A DNA stretch of 64,000 nt. Source: Micromonospora costi (GTDB lineage Bacteria; Actinomycetota; Actinomycetes; Mycobacteriales; Micromonosporaceae). This document shows positions 36,375 through 45,340 of this stretch, one piece after another; position 1 is the stretch's first letter, and the number at the start of each line of letters is the position of its first letter. The stretch lies in the NCBI RefSeq assembly GCF_003626655.1, contig NZ_RBAN01000006.1:236717-300716 (forward strand), in the 5' to 3' direction. A model generated the notes under the pieces. It saw only the letters and a list, made by a program, of their open reading frames with translations. It was not told where the DNA came from and ran no database searches. The translations under genes were made by a program, and so were the position numbers.

Positions 36375-37889
36375 CTATGCGTGCGCTGTGGGATGCGGCA
36401 GCCGGACGGTGAACACCGTCGCACCGGGGCGGCTCGCCACGGTCACCGTGCCGTGGTGGGCGTCCACGACGGCCGCCACGATGGACAGGCCCAGGCCTGT
36501 GCTGCCGTGCGCCCGCGACCGTGAGCTGTCGCCCCGGGCGAAGCGCTCGAAGACCTCGGGTTGCAGCTCGGGGGGTACGCCCGGGCCGTCGTCGGCGACG
36601 CTGAGCACCGCGGCGCCCGGTTCGGCGCGCAGCGTGGTGGTGACCGTGGTGCCGGCGGGTGTGTGCACCCGGGCGTTGGCCAGCAGGTTCGCGACGACCT
36701 GGTGCAGCCGGGCGGCGTCGCCGGTGACGGTGAGCGGCTCGTCGGGAAGGTCGAGCTGCCACCGGTGCTCCGGCCCGGCCACGTGCGCGTCGCTCACCGC
36801 GTCCACGACGAGGGCGGTGAGGTCCACCGGCTCGGCGACGAGGGGTCGACCCGAGTCGAGCCGGGCGAGCAGCAGCAGGTCGTCGACGAGGCTGGTCATC
36901 CGCGTGCTCTCCGACTCGACCCGGCGCAGCGCGTGGGCCACGTCGGGGGGCACCCGGTCGTGGCCGCGGCGGGCCACCTCGGCGTACCCCCGGATGGCGG
37001 CCAACGGGGTGCGCAGCTCGTGGCTCGCGTCGGCCACGAACTGGCGGACCCGGGTCTCGCTGGCCTGGCGCGCGGCGAGGGCCGCCGCGACGTGGCCCAG
37101 CATCCGGTTGAGCGCGCCGCCCACCCGCCCCACCTCGGTACGCGGGTCGGTGTCCGCCTCGGGCACGCGTACGGACAGGGCGACCTCGCCGCGGTCCAGC
37201 GGCAGCTCGGTGACGCGGGTCGCGGTGGCGGCGACCCGGTTCAGCGGGCGCAGGGCGGCGCGGACGATGAGGGTGCCGAGACCGCCGGCGATGAGCAGCC
37301 CGGCGGTGACCACGCCGGCCTGGGCGACGATCATCCACATCGTCGTCTCCTGCACCTGCGCGAGCGGGATGGCGACGACCATCACGTCCCCGCCGGACCA
37401 ACGCCGGGCCACCGCCCGGTAGGCGCCCCGGTCGTCGACGTCGACGGTGCGCGGGCGTCCGTCGGTGGCCAGCTCCGCGAGCGGGCGTACGTCCGCGGCG
37501 GGCACCGTGTCCACGGCGCCGCTCTCCGTGCGGATGCCGGCCGTGGTGACGCCGCCGGCCACGTGCACGGCGATCGAGCCCGGCCGGAACCCGCGCGGGG
37601 GTTCCGGAACGCGGGGCGCGGCGGCGGACTGCCCGCCGGGCCACGGCGGCTGGCTGCCCTCGCGGAACCACGGCGGCACCTCGCCCGGGCGGCGGTCGTT
37701 CATGGTGAGCTGGTTGTCCACCTGCACCACGAGGAAGTGCCGCAGCGCCACCGTGGTGAGGGCGCCGATGCCGATGCTCACCAGGGCGAGCAGCGCCACC
37801 ACCGAGACCACGAGCCGGCGACGCAGCGACCAGCCGGCGAGCCGGGCGCGCAGCCGCCGGACCGGATCACTCGGCCGGCTTGAGGACAT
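36375..37889 (-). CDS. sensor histidine kinase (TcrY/PrrB-like)
   Basis: A 504-residue membrane kinase. TM1 is at about 25-50, an extracytoplasmic sensor at 50-185 (with Pro/Gly-rich parts), TM2 at 186-209, HAMP at about 210-265, and HisKA with the phospho-acceptor His290 in ASHELRTPLAAIRGYAEV. A HATPase_c domain follows with VADDGPGVPPEL and GSTGLGLSIVAAVVDAHHGT. The start overlaps the response-regulator gene by 23 bp. The cognate pair heads an envelope glycosyltransferase operon, so it may sense wall or membrane stress (inference). Confidence 0.92.
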   Translation of the reverse strand: MSSSRPSDPVRRLRARLAGWSLRRRLVVSVVALLALVSIGIGALTTVALRHFLVVQVDNQLTMNDRRPGEVPPWFREGSQPPWPGGQSAAAPRVPEPPRGFRPGSIAVHVAGGVTTAGIRTESGAVDTVPAADVRPLAELATDGRPRTVDVDDRGAYRAVARRWSGGDVMVVAIPLAQVQETTMWMIVAQAGVVTAGLLIAGGLGTLIVRAALRPLNRVAATATRVTELPLDRGEVALSVRVPEADTDPRTEVGRVGGALNRMLGHVAAALAARQASETRVRQFVADASHELRTPLAAIRGYAEVARRGHDRVPPDVAHALRRVESESTRMTSLVDDLLLLARLDSGRPLVAEPVDLTALVVDAVSDAHVAGPEHRWQLDLPDEPLTVTGDAARLHQVVANLLANARVHTPAGTTVTTTLRAEPGAAVLSVADDGPGVPPELQPEVFERFARGDSSRSRAHGSTGLGLSIVAAVVDAHHGTVTVASRPGATVFTVRLPHPTAHA

Positions 37890-38613
37890 ACCCCGCGCCG
37901 CGCAGCGTGTGGATCATGGGCTCGCGCCCGGCGTCGATCTTCTTGCGCAGGTACGAGATGTACAGCTCGACGACGTTCGCCTGCCCGCCGAAGTCGTAGT
38001 TCCAGACCCGGTCGAGGATCTGCGCCTTGCTGAGCACCCGGCGCGGGTTGCGCATCAGGAACCGCAGCAGCTCGAACTCGGTCGCGGTCAGCGTCACCAC
38101 CTGCCCGCCCCGGCGCACCTCGTGGCTGTCCTCGTCGAGGGTGAGGTCGCCGACGGTGAGCACCGCCTCCTCCCGGGCCGCGACCGCGAGACCGGAGCGG
38201 CGCAGCAGCGCCCGCAGGCGGGCGATCACCTCCTCCAGGCTGAACGGCTTCGTCACGTAGTCGTCCCCGCCGACCGTGAGACCGGCGATCCGCTCCTCCA
38301 CCGCGTCCCTCGCGGTGAGGAACAGCACCGGCACGGTGGGCGCGTGCTCGCGCAGCCGGCGCAGCACCTGGAAGCCGTCGAGGTCGGGCAGCATCACGTC
38401 CAGCACCACCGCGTCGGGCTGGAACTGCCGGGCCGTGCTGAGCGCGGCCATCCCGTTGCCCGCGCTGCGCACCTGCCAGCCCTCGTAGCGCAGCGCCATC
38501 GCGAGCAGGTCGGTCAGCGTCGGCTCGTCGTCGACCACCAGCACCCGGACCGGCTCACCGTCCGGTCGGCGCAGCTCGATGCGGCCCTGCGCGGCCTGCC
38601 CGTCCATGACCAT
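37867..38613 (-). CDS. OmpR/PhoB-type response regulator
   Basis: A 248-residue regulator. The receiver domain (about 22-135) has VLVVDDEPTLTDLL, phospho-acceptor Asp in AVVLDVMLPDLDGF and the conserved Lys in YVTKPFSLEEV. The winged-helix domain (about 150-245) has LTATEFELLRFLMRNPRRVL and the recognition region VVELYISYLRKKID. It overlaps the kinase gene and is probably its partner. The ATG at 38613 follows a GGGGG stretch. Confidence 0.93.
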   Translation of the reverse strand: MVMDGQAAQGRIELRRPDGEPVRVLVVDDEPTLTDLLAMALRYEGWQVRSAGNGMAALSTARQFQPDAVVLDVMLPDLDGFQVLRRLREHAPTVPVLFLTARDAVEERIAGLTVGGDDYVTKPFSLEEVIARLRALLRRSGLAVAAREEAVLTVGDLTLDEDSHEVRRGGQVVTLTATEFELLRFLMRNPRRVLSKAQILDRVWNYDFGGQANVVELYISYLRKKIDAGREPMIHTLRGAGYVLKPAE

Positions 38614-38684
38614 GCCCCCATCGTGGGCGGCTTTTCTGTGCCGTGCCCCTGCGGAACCTGTGTGCCAGCTGTGCGGGGCGGCCG

Positions 38685-38915
38685 CTACTCGGTGACGCCG
38701 AGGGGATCGGTGCGCACGTAGCGCATGGTCCAGGTGCCTGTGCCGTCGGGCCCGACGCGTTCGTACAGGTGGTCGGGGCCGGACCCGGTCGCTCCCTCGC
38801 CGCCGGGGTGCCGCATGATCCAGCGGGCGGGCGGCGCGCCGTCCACGTCGGCGGGCAGCGCCCGGACCAGGTCGTGGGCGGGTCCGCCGACGAACCGTAC
38901 GCTCACCTCGCTCAT
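38685..38915 (-). CDS. small hypothetical protein
   Basis: A 76-residue soluble protein (MSEVSVRFVGGPAHDLVRAL, then an RWIMRHPGG segment and a basic strand-like end WTMRYVRTDPLGV). The pattern suggests a small beta-sheet domain; I do not recognise a function. The ATG at 38915 has GGGGG 5 nt upstream. It lies 71 bp upstream of the response regulator on the same strand and may be transcribed with it. Confidence 0.65.
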   Translation of the reverse strand: MSEVSVRFVGGPAHDLVRALPADVDGAPPARWIMRHPGGEGATGSGPDHLYERVGPDGTGTWTMRYVRTDPLGVTE

Positions 38916-39128
38916 CGCCGCCCCCGTGTCCGTGTCGGCGCCCGTGGTGACGCCGACCCCGGCTCGGAAGCTACCGCACCCGTCGCGCGGTCGCAGGCGG
39001 CTCGCGCGGGCTCGCGGCAAACGGGCCGGGCGGTCAGATGATCACGGTGGTTTGCCCTGCTGGGAGGTCGGGTACCGCGACCGCAGCCGCTCACGGGCGG
39101 GAGGACCGAGGACGAGGAGCACGGGCCG

Positions 39129-40079
39129 ATGCGCACGCTGGACGGGCGGTACGAGCTCGAACAGCGCATCGGCGTCGGCGGGATGTCCGAGGTGTGGCGG
39201 GCCCACGACACGGTGCTCGACCGGCCGGTCGCGGTGAAGCTGATGTCGCCGGGACAGGACGGCCAGGGCACCTCGGTGGAGCGGATCCGCACCGAGGCGC
39301 GCTCGGCGGCCCGGCTGGTGCACCCGAACGTGGCCAGCGTGCACGACTTCGGCACCTGCGCGGCCCTGCCCGGCGAGCGGACGCCGTACATCGTCATGGA
39401 GCTGGCCGAGGGCGAGACGCTCGCCGCCCACCTGCGGGCGGGCCCGCTCGACTGGCGGATCGCGGTGCGGGTGTGCGCCGAGGTGTGCGCCGCCCTGGCC
39501 GCCGCTCACGCCCACGGCATCGTGCACCGCGACATCAAGCCGGCGAACGTCATCCTCACCCCGGCCGGGGTGAAGGTGCTCGACTTCGGCATCGCGACGG
39601 CATCCGGCGCTCCCGATCCGGCGCCCGACGGTCTGCTGGTGGGCACGCCCGCGTACCTGGCGCCCGAGCAGTTGGAGCGGGAACCGGCCACACCGGCGGC
39701 CGACATGTACGCCCTCGGGGTGCTGTTGTACTACTGCCTCACCGGGCAGCTGCCGTACCAGGCCGGTACGGCCACGCAGCTGCTCGGCGCCCGCCGCCGG
39801 CAGCCGCCGCGCCCGCTGCCGGAGATCGACGGGCTGCCGGCGGAGGTGGCCGAACTGTGCGGTAGGTGCCTCTGCGACGACCCGGCCGACCGGCCGAGCA
39901 GCCTGGTCGCGGCGCTGGTGCTGGCCGAGGCGGTCGACGCCCGGGTGTACGTGCCGATGCGGCTGCCCACCGCCCCCCGCCCGCGACGCGCCAGCGTGCC
40001 GGTGTGGAGCGAACGGGCCGCCGCCGAGGTCACCGAGGCCGCTGTGCTCGACCGGTCCGGGCCGGCCGGGGAGCGGTGA
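39129..40079 (+). CDS. cytosolic Ser/Thr protein kinase (Hanks type)
   Basis: A 316-residue kinase with all main subdomains: glycine loop IGVGGMSEVW, ATP Lys37 in VAVKLM, catalytic loop HRDIKPAN (133-140), DFG (152-154), and the activation end GTPAYLAPEQ. About 50 residues after the kinase domain are Arg/Pro-rich. There is no transmembrane helix or PASTA repeat, so it is soluble and its input is unknown. The ATG at 39129 has GAGGACGAGG-like purines upstream. It stands alone between a divergent small gene and OsmC. Confidence 0.92.
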   Translation: MRTLDGRYELEQRIGVGGMSEVWRAHDTVLDRPVAVKLMSPGQDGQGTSVERIRTEARSAARLVHPNVASVHDFGTCAALPGERTPYIVMELAEGETLAAHLRAGPLDWRIAVRVCAEVCAALAAAHAHGIVHRDIKPANVILTPAGVKVLDFGIATASGAPDPAPDGLLVGTPAYLAPEQLEREPATPAADMYALGVLLYYCLTGQLPYQAGTATQLLGARRRQPPRPLPEIDGLPAEVAELCGRCLCDDPADRPSSLVAALVLAEAVDARVYVPMRLPTAPRPRRASVPVWSERAAAEVTEAAVLDRSGPAGER

Positions 40080-40161
40080 CCCGCGACCCCTGCCCTGTTC
40101 ACGGCCGGTTTCACCGTTCGACGGCCGGGTAGCCGGGCGGGTGAGCGACGGGAGGAACGTG

Positions 40162-40587
40162 ATGGCGGATCCGAGTTCCTGGCTCCACGAGGCCAGCGCC
40201 ACCGCCGAGGGGGGCCACGTACGCACCGACGACGGCGGCCTGTCCACCGCGCTGGCGTCCCCGCTGGCGGCGCACTGCACCGGGCTGCGACCCGAGCAGC
40301 TGCTGGCCGCGGCGTTCGCGTCGTGCCTGCACCACGCGGCGGTGGAGGCGGCGGGTCGCGTCACCGACGAGGCGCACACCGTGCAGGTACGGGCGGAGGC
40401 GCGGCTCGGACGCGACGACGACGGGCGGTACCGGGCCGACGTCCACGCGTCGATCGCCTCGGCGGGGCTCAGCCGGCAGCAGCTCGCCGACCTCGTCGAG
40501 TACGCCGACCGGCTCTGGCCCTTCTCCAGCGGTGACAACAGCCGGCACCGGCTGACCGTCACACCCGCGGAGAACGGCCGGCACTGA
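40162..40587 (+). CDS. OsmC/Ohr family protein lacking the second cysteine
   Basis: A 141-residue OsmC-fold protein. Family thiol peroxidases reduce organic hydroperoxides with two cysteines. The peroxidatic Cys55 is present in QLLAAAFASCLHHAAVEAAG. At the second site the usual CP reads WP (Trp119 in YADRLWPFSSGDN), so the resolving Cys appears lost. C39 is an extra cysteine elsewhere. It may be a one-Cys enzyme or a binding protein. The ATG at 40162 has GGGAGG 6 nt upstream and is preferred to a GTG at 40141. Confidence 0.87.
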   Translation: MADPSSWLHEASATAEGGHVRTDDGGLSTALASPLAAHCTGLRPEQLLAAAFASCLHHAAVEAAGRVTDEAHTVQVRAEARLGRDDDGRYRADVHASIASAGLSRQQLADLVEYADRLWPFSSGDNSRHRLTVTPAENGRH

Positions 40588-40596
40588 ACCGGCGCG

Positions 40597-41604
40597 CTAC
40601 CAGCGGAAGGTGGCCGTCACCGCCCGGTGGTCGCTGTCCGGCGTACGCAGCACCCCGGCAGCGGTCGCCGTGACGCCGCGGTAGAGCACGTGGTCCGGGC
40701 GGGTCACCGGAGCCGCGGCCGGCCAGGTGAACCCGAATCCGCGGCCGGCGTCGGCCTGGGCGTCGCCGAGCAGCCGGGTCAGCGGCGTGAACACCCGGTC
40801 GGTGCTGGCCGTGTTCAGGTCGCCGAGCACGACCAGGCGCGGGGACGGGTCCGCGCGTATCCGGGCGGCCAGCGCCGCGACGGTCTCGTCCCGGGTGGCG
40901 GTGTCGCCAGCGCGCGCCGAGCCGAGGTGCACCACGTACACGGTCACGTCGCCGGCCGGTGTGGCGACCACCGCCCGCAACGCGCGGGTCCAGCCGAGGC
41001 CGGTGTCCACCCCCGCCGGATCCCGGATCGGGTAGCGGCTGTAGAGCGCGACCGTGGAGACGCTCGCCCGGTGCGGGTGGTCGCCGACCAGCGTCGCGTC
41101 CACCCGGTCGACCGCCGCGACCTCCTGGAGGGCGATGAGGTCGGGCCCGGTCGCCGCGAGATCGCGGACCGTCGCCGCGGGATCGGGGTTGCCGGCGCGC
41201 AGGTTCTGACTGGCCACCCGGAGCGTCGGGGTGCCCTGTGCCGGCGCGGGCCGCACCCAGGCGCCCGCGTAGAGCGCCGCCCACACGGTGGCGGGCAGCA
41301 GCGCGGCGACGAGCGCGAGCCGTGAGCGGCGGAGCAGGGCGCCGAGCGCGAGCAGCGGGACGCCGAGACCCAGCAGCGGGGTGGCGCTGTCGAGGAGGCT
41401 GCCGAGCCCACGCACGTTCGGTACCGCGCGGTGGCCCGCGAGCACGGCGGTGAGCAGCACGGCCGCCCCGGTGAGCACCCGGCCACGCGGACGGCGCGGC
41501 GGCCGGTCCGGCCGACCGGCGGACGGACCGTACGGCCGATCGCCCCGTCGGCCGTCCGACCGAGGCACGGCGAAGCGGCGTACCACTCGACCAAGATCAC
41601 CCAT
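40597..41604 (-). CDS. membrane-anchored endonuclease/exonuclease/phosphatase family protein
   Basis: A 335-residue protein. A basic N-terminus precedes two or three hydrophobic segments (about 44-120). The C-terminal EEP domain (about 127-335) shows LRVASQNLRAGNPDPAATVR, the metal Glu in IALQEVAAVD, the GDLNTAS motif and the late SDHRAVTATF. It is probably an extracytoplasmic metal-dependent phosphodiesterase; no substrate can be named. The upstream gap carries the perfect short hairpin ATTACGG/CCGTAAT (41624-41643), a possible operator. Confidence 0.85.
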   Translation of the reverse strand: MGDLGRVVRRFAVPRSDGRRGDRPYGPSAGRPDRPPRRPRGRVLTGAAVLLTAVLAGHRAVPNVRGLGSLLDSATPLLGLGVPLLALGALLRRSRLALVAALLPATVWAALYAGAWVRPAPAQGTPTLRVASQNLRAGNPDPAATVRDLAATGPDLIALQEVAAVDRVDATLVGDHPHRASVSTVALYSRYPIRDPAGVDTGLGWTRALRAVVATPAGDVTVYVVHLGSARAGDTATRDETVAALAARIRADPSPRLVVLGDLNTASTDRVFTPLTRLLGDAQADAGRGFGFTWPAAAPVTRPDHVLYRGVTATAAGVLRTPDSDHRAVTATFRW

Positions 41605-41772
41605 CTGCCCTGCTCACGCCAGCATTACGGTCATAGCCGTAATTCCCGGTATACGTCCTCCTTGGCATTCGTGGTGCGGCGCGAGCAATGACCCCCCGGA
41701 TCGTGGCAAATTGTGACGCATGCCACCAAGCAGGCTGGTGGCAGGAGCGGATCGAGTTTCTAGCCTCGGCGG

Positions 41773-42627
41773 GTGCACCGCGACGACCCCTCCGAACAGA
41801 ACCAGACCCCGCCCGAGGTCGCGAGCCGTTCCGGTGACCTCGGATCCACCGGACGGACGATCGGCCGGCACCGCAAGCCGGAGCCGCCCCGGCGGGGCGC
41901 CCGCAAGCTCCTGGCCTCGACACCCGTGCGCGTCGCCCTCGCCACCGGCGTCAGCTGCTGCCTCGGCTTCGCCGCGTACGCCGGCACCCGTGACGACGGT
42001 CCCGACCGGAGCGAGCCGCTGGCCGAGGCGGTCGCGGACCGGGCCGCGCTGGCCGACGAGCGGGCCTCCCGGTCGCTGGAGCGCACCGTCGCCACACCCA
42101 CCCCCGTGAGCCCCAGCCCCACCCCGACGCCCAGCCCGAGCGCCACGAAGAAGAAGACCCCCGCGCCCAAGAAGCCGCCGAAGCCGCGCAAGCCGCGCCC
42201 GGTGGCCGGGCTCACCCAGGCGCAGATGGACAACGCCAAGGTCATCGTCGACGTCGGGCGTGAGCTGGGCGTGCCGGAGCGGGGCCTGGTGATCGCGGTC
42301 GCCACCGCCATGCAGGAGAGCAACCTCTACAACTACGCCAGCGGCGTGCTGCCCGAGTCGCAGGAGTACCCGCACCAGGCCATCGGCTGGGACCACGACT
42401 CCGTCGGGCTCTTCCAGCAACGTCCCAGCAGCGGCTGGGGCACGGTCGCCGACCTGATGCGACCGGCGTACGCGGCCCGCGCGTTCTACCTCGCGCTGCT
42501 CAAGGTGCCCGGCTGGCAGGACATGAGCCTCACGGTGGCCGCCCAGTCCGTGCAGATGTCCGCGTTCCCGGACGCGTACGCCCAGCACGAGGACCGGGCC
42601 ACCACCGTCGTCGACGCGCTCACCTGA
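41773..42627 (+). CDS. exported lysozyme-like-fold protein
   Basis: A 284-residue protein. Residues 1-48 are basic and cytoplasmic, a single helix lies at about 50-68, a Pro/Thr/Lys-rich linker at 100-145, then a lysozyme-like domain. That domain has an acidic residue in VATAMQESNLYNY and the segment DSVGLFQQRPSSGWGTVADL. A paralogous domain starts the minus strand at the right edge of this window. It may bind or cut peptidoglycan; activity is unproven. The GTG at 41773 appears leaderless, with TAGCCT ending 6 nt before it. Confidence 0.8.
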   Translation: MHRDDPSEQNQTPPEVASRSGDLGSTGRTIGRHRKPEPPRRGARKLLASTPVRVALATGVSCCLGFAAYAGTRDDGPDRSEPLAEAVADRAALADERASRSLERTVATPTPVSPSPTPTPSPSATKKKTPAPKKPPKPRKPRPVAGLTQAQMDNAKVIVDVGRELGVPERGLVIAVATAMQESNLYNYASGVLPESQEYPHQAIGWDHDSVGLFQQRPSSGWGTVADLMRPAYAARAFYLALLKVPGWQDMSLTVAAQSVQMSAFPDAYAQHEDRATTVVDALT

Positions 42628-42643
42628 GACCGGGCGACGGGCA

Positions 42644-43192
42644 TCAGGCCAACCGGGCCCCGTCACGGTCGCCCGGCGGCTCCGCGGCCGGGCCACCCGG
42701 CGTCGCCGCGGCCACCCGGGTCGCGGGCACACCGGTCGCCCCGGCGGCCGCCGTGGGCGTGTCCACCGGCACCGGCTCGACGCGTACCCCGTCGAGGATC
42801 TCGTCGGCCCGCGCCTCCCGCCGCCGGCGCGCGTCCAGCGCCGCCTCCAGCTCCCGGCGGGCCTGCACGGCCTCGGCGTACGCCCGCTCGCGCACCAGCC
42901 GGGCCTCCTCCCGGGCCGCGTCCAGCGCGATCCTCGCCTGGGCCAGGATCTCGGCCGCCTCCCGCTCGACCTCCCCGGCACTGCGGCCCACCACCGCGGC
43001 GTCGTCCGGGTCGAACCGGCGGAACAGCGCGCAGAGCCCCGTCGTCTCCTGCCGGATCCGGTCCCACTCCCGGTCCGTGCCCGCGGCGCTCTCCGCCCAC
43101 GCCGCGAGTCGGACCAACCGGATACCCAGCTCGTCGAGGCAGGAGTCCACCTGCCGCTGGTCGTAGCCGATGTCAACGACGGAGAACCTCAT
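42644..43192 (-). CDS. DivIVA-like coiled-coil protein
   Basis: A 182-residue protein. The N-terminal motif DIGYDQRQVDSCLDELGIRL resembles the DivIVA membrane-binding start. Residues about 70-130 are a long Ala/Glu/Arg coiled coil, and the end is Pro/Ala-rich. Such proteins scaffold polar growth or septation in actinomycetes, though this one is shorter than Wag31/DivIVA. The ATG at 43192 has GGGGGG 7 nt upstream. It converges with the lysozyme-like gene and is the last gene of the signalling cluster. Confidence 0.75.
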   Translation of the reverse strand: MRFSVVDIGYDQRQVDSCLDELGIRLVRLAAWAESAAGTDREWDRIRQETTGLCALFRRFDPDDAAVVGRSAGEVEREAAEILAQARIALDAAREEARLVRERAYAEAVQARRELEAALDARRRREARADEILDGVRVEPVPVDTPTAAAGATGVPATRVAAATPGGPAAEPPGDRDGARLA

Positions 43193-43348
43193 ACTGTCGC
43201 CCCCCAGGCAGCTGGAAAGTCTTCCCCACCTGGATCCTCGACGGTGCGGCGCGGCGCCGTGGACGTTCGGAAAAATTGCTCAGCATCCGGGCGGCCGGGC
43301 GGGACCGGCGCCGGGCCGGTCCCGCCAGGGCGGCCGGCCAGCAAACGC

Positions 43349-43795
43349 TCAGGAGCGCTTCGGCAGCACGACCACCCGACCGAAGAACTCGTCGATCCGG
43401 TGCACGACGTCGTTGAAGTCGTCCAGGTCGATCGGCTTGGTCACGTACGCGTTCGCCTGGAGGGTGTAGCTGCCCAGGATGTCGGTGTCCGCGTTCGAGG
43501 TGGTGAGGACGACGACCGGAATGGTGCGCAGGTCCTCGTCCTGCTTGACCTCGCCGAGCACCTGCCGTCCGTCCATCCGGGGCATGTTGAGGTCGAGCAG
43601 GATGACGTCCGGCCGCATCGCCTGGGCGTGCCGGCCCTCCCGCCGCAGGAACTCCATCGCCTCCTGGCCGTCGCCCACCACGTCGATCACCTTGTCGACG
43701 TCGGAATCCGCCAGGGCCTCCTCGATCATGAGCACGTCGCCGGGGTCGTCGTCCACCACGAGGATACGAACCGGGTTCGGGCTGTTTGCGCCCAT
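43349..43795 (-). CDS. single-domain response regulator (Rcp1/CheY-like)
   Basis: A 148-residue receiver without output domain. It shows VRILVVDDDPGDVLMIEEAL, phospho-acceptor Asp in VILLDLNMPRMDGRQVL and Lys in AYVTKPIDLDDF. The form is that of Rcp1-type regulators, which often pair with phytochrome or other light-linked kinases; no kinase is adjacent. It lies between the STAS and DivIVA-like genes on the same strand, so it may relay a signal within the stress cluster (inference). Confidence 0.92.
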   Translation of the reverse strand: MGANSPNPVRILVVDDDPGDVLMIEEALADSDVDKVIDVVGDGQEAMEFLRREGRHAQAMRPDVILLDLNMPRMDGRQVLGEVKQDEDLRTIPVVVLTTSNADTDILGSYTLQANAYVTKPIDLDDFNDVVHRIDEFFGRVVVLPKRS

Positions 43796-43863
43796 GAGTT
43801 ACCTGCCTCTGGTCGGCGGGAACGGGACCTCGCGGTCACGTGCTGGCGGGGAAATCTAGCCGA

Positions 43864-44211
43864 TCACGGGACGGCCCGTGAGGCCGGGTCGACCGGGTCC
43901 GGGTCGTAGCGGAGCACGTCGGCGAGGCCCGTGAGGCGGAGCACCCGCTCGACTCGGCCGCTGGCCCCGGTCACCCGCAGCCAGCCACCGTCGGCCGCGG
44001 CCCGGTTGTCACCCCGGACGAAGGCCGCCATGCCCGTCGAGTCGCAGAACGTGAGCTCGGTGAGGTCCGCCAGCAGGCGGCGCTCGCCGGCCGCGATGAG
44101 CCCGTCGATCGCGGCGTTGAGCGTCGGCGCGCTGCTCATGTCGAGCTCGCCGCTGAGGCGCAGGCACGTGCCGCCGCCGTCGCGGTCGACGTACGTGACG
44201 GTGAACGTCAC
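43864..44211 (-). CDS. STAS-domain anti-sigma factor antagonist
   Basis: A 115-residue single STAS domain of the RsbV/SpoIIAA type. The strand LRLSGELDMSSAPTLNAAID is followed by the phosphorylation loop LTELTFCDSTGMAAFVRG with an intact Ser. In partner switching such a protein, once dephosphorylated by a SpoIIE-type phosphatase, frees a sigma factor. A suitable phosphatase is encoded two genes upstream on the same strand. The GTG at 44211 has GGGGAGAG upstream. No RsbW-like kinase gene is present in the window. Confidence 0.9.
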   Translation of the reverse strand: MTFTVTYVDRDGGGTCLRLSGELDMSSAPTLNAAIDGLIAAGERRLLADLTELTFCDSTGMAAFVRGDNRAAADGGWLRVTGASGRVERVLRLTGLADVLRYDPDPVDPASRAVP

Positions 44212-44293
44212 CCGGCTCTCCCCTCGCTGCGCCGCAGGATCGTTTGCAGTGGGGCAAGTATAAGCAGGGAGGGGCGTGCGGCCCACCGTCGCG

Positions 44294-45340
44294 TCAGGCG
44301 GCCCGGCCGCCCGTGCCACCGACCAGTGCCCGGCTCCGGTCGAGGTAGCGGGCCGCGCGCGGGAAGTCGTGCAGCACCCGGCCGTAGTGCTCCAGCGTCC
44401 ACCCGAGGACGGCGGCCGGCACCTTCCGGCTGGTCAGGACGGGCAGCAGCCACTGCACGAACTCGGTGAACAGCGAGCCGTCGTCCACGTAGAGCGCCGC
44501 GGCCAGGAAGTCCACGATGTACCCGAGGTCGCTCACCGTCGCGTCGAGCTGCGCCGGCGTGTAGGCCCGCGTCGCCGGCGCCCGGTCCCGCAGGTCGGCC
44601 AACGCGCCGTCGATCAGCTCGGCGCGCCGCTTCACCAGGCCGGCGTACTCGTCGTCGGCGAGGTGGTCCAGCTGTGCCGCCGGCACCCGGGACAGCGCCC
44701 GCTCGTCGGCCACGAGGTCGGCGGCCGACGGGGCGTCCGGCGCCCACGCCACGCCGAGCCGGCGGGCCCACCGGCCGTCGGCCGCGAAGCCCCGCCCGCC
44801 GACCACGACGGGGACGTCGGCCCGGCGGCACACCTCGATCATGTGGTGCGCCTGCGGGAGCCGCATCGGCAGCGCGCACGCCAGCGCGACCGCGTACGCG
44901 TCGTGCCGGTGCAGGTACGACACGAGGTGCGCCGGCGGCACGCTCGCGCCCAGGAACGTGACCTGCCAGCCGCGCAGCCGGAGCACCTCGGCGACCAGGC
45001 GGGGCGGCAGGGCGTGCCACTCGCCGTCCATGCAGGCCACCACCACGCGACCGCGGGTCGGCCGGGCGGCGGCGCGCCCGGCGACCGCCGCCACCACCCG
45101 TTCGCTGATGTGGGTGGCGGCGTGCTCCTGGGCGACGCTCCACTCGTTGCGCGCCCAGCGCTCCCCCACCTCGGCCTGCGCGGGCGCCACCAGGTCCAGC
45201 AGCACGCGCTCGGCCGGCACGCCGCCGTCGAGCAGGCCGACGGCGGCGTCGATCGCGGCGTACTCGTCGGCCGCGGCGAGCGAGTCCAGGTAACCGGCGT
45301 ACGCCCCGGCCCAGCCGGCGCGGGTGGTCTCGTCGATCAC
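44294..45340 (-). CDS. cobalamin-binding protein with CarH-type W-x9-EH signature
   Basis: A 348-residue cytosolic protein. Residues about 10-95 form the helical cap of B12-binding modules. It holds W62 and E72-H73 (GERW, then nine residues, then EH), the signature that covers adenosylcobalamin in CarH light receptors. The B12 Rossmann domain follows, with the lower-ligand His109 in DGEWHAL and the strand VTFLGASVPPAHLV. A helical C-terminal domain (about 215-345) is unassigned. There is no DNA-binding domain. The GTG overlaps the phosphatase stop (GTGA), so both are made together. Confidence 0.87.
   Translation of the reverse strand: MIDETTRAGWAGAYAGYLDSLAAADEYAAIDAAVGLLDGGVPAERVLLDLVAPAQAEVGERWARNEWSVAQEHAATHISERVVAAVAGRAAARPTRGRVVVACMDGEWHALPPRLVAEVLRLRGWQVTFLGASVPPAHLVSYLHRHDAYAVALACALPMRLPQAHHMIEVCRRADVPVVVGGRGFAADGRWARRLGVAWAPDAPSAADLVADERALSRVPAAQLDHLADDEYAGLVKRRAELIDGALADLRDRAPATRAYTPAQLDATVSDLGYIVDFLAAALYVDDGSLFTEFVQWLLPVLTSRKVPAAVLGWTLEHYGRVLHDFPRAARYLDRSRALVGGTGGRAA

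Noticed and set aside
39129..40079. The Ser/Thr kinase as the missing anti-sigma kinase of the SpoIIE/STAS cluster
   Set aside because: It is a Hanks-type kinase, not a GHKL (RsbW-like) kinase, and is on another transcript. No RsbW-like gene was found in the window.
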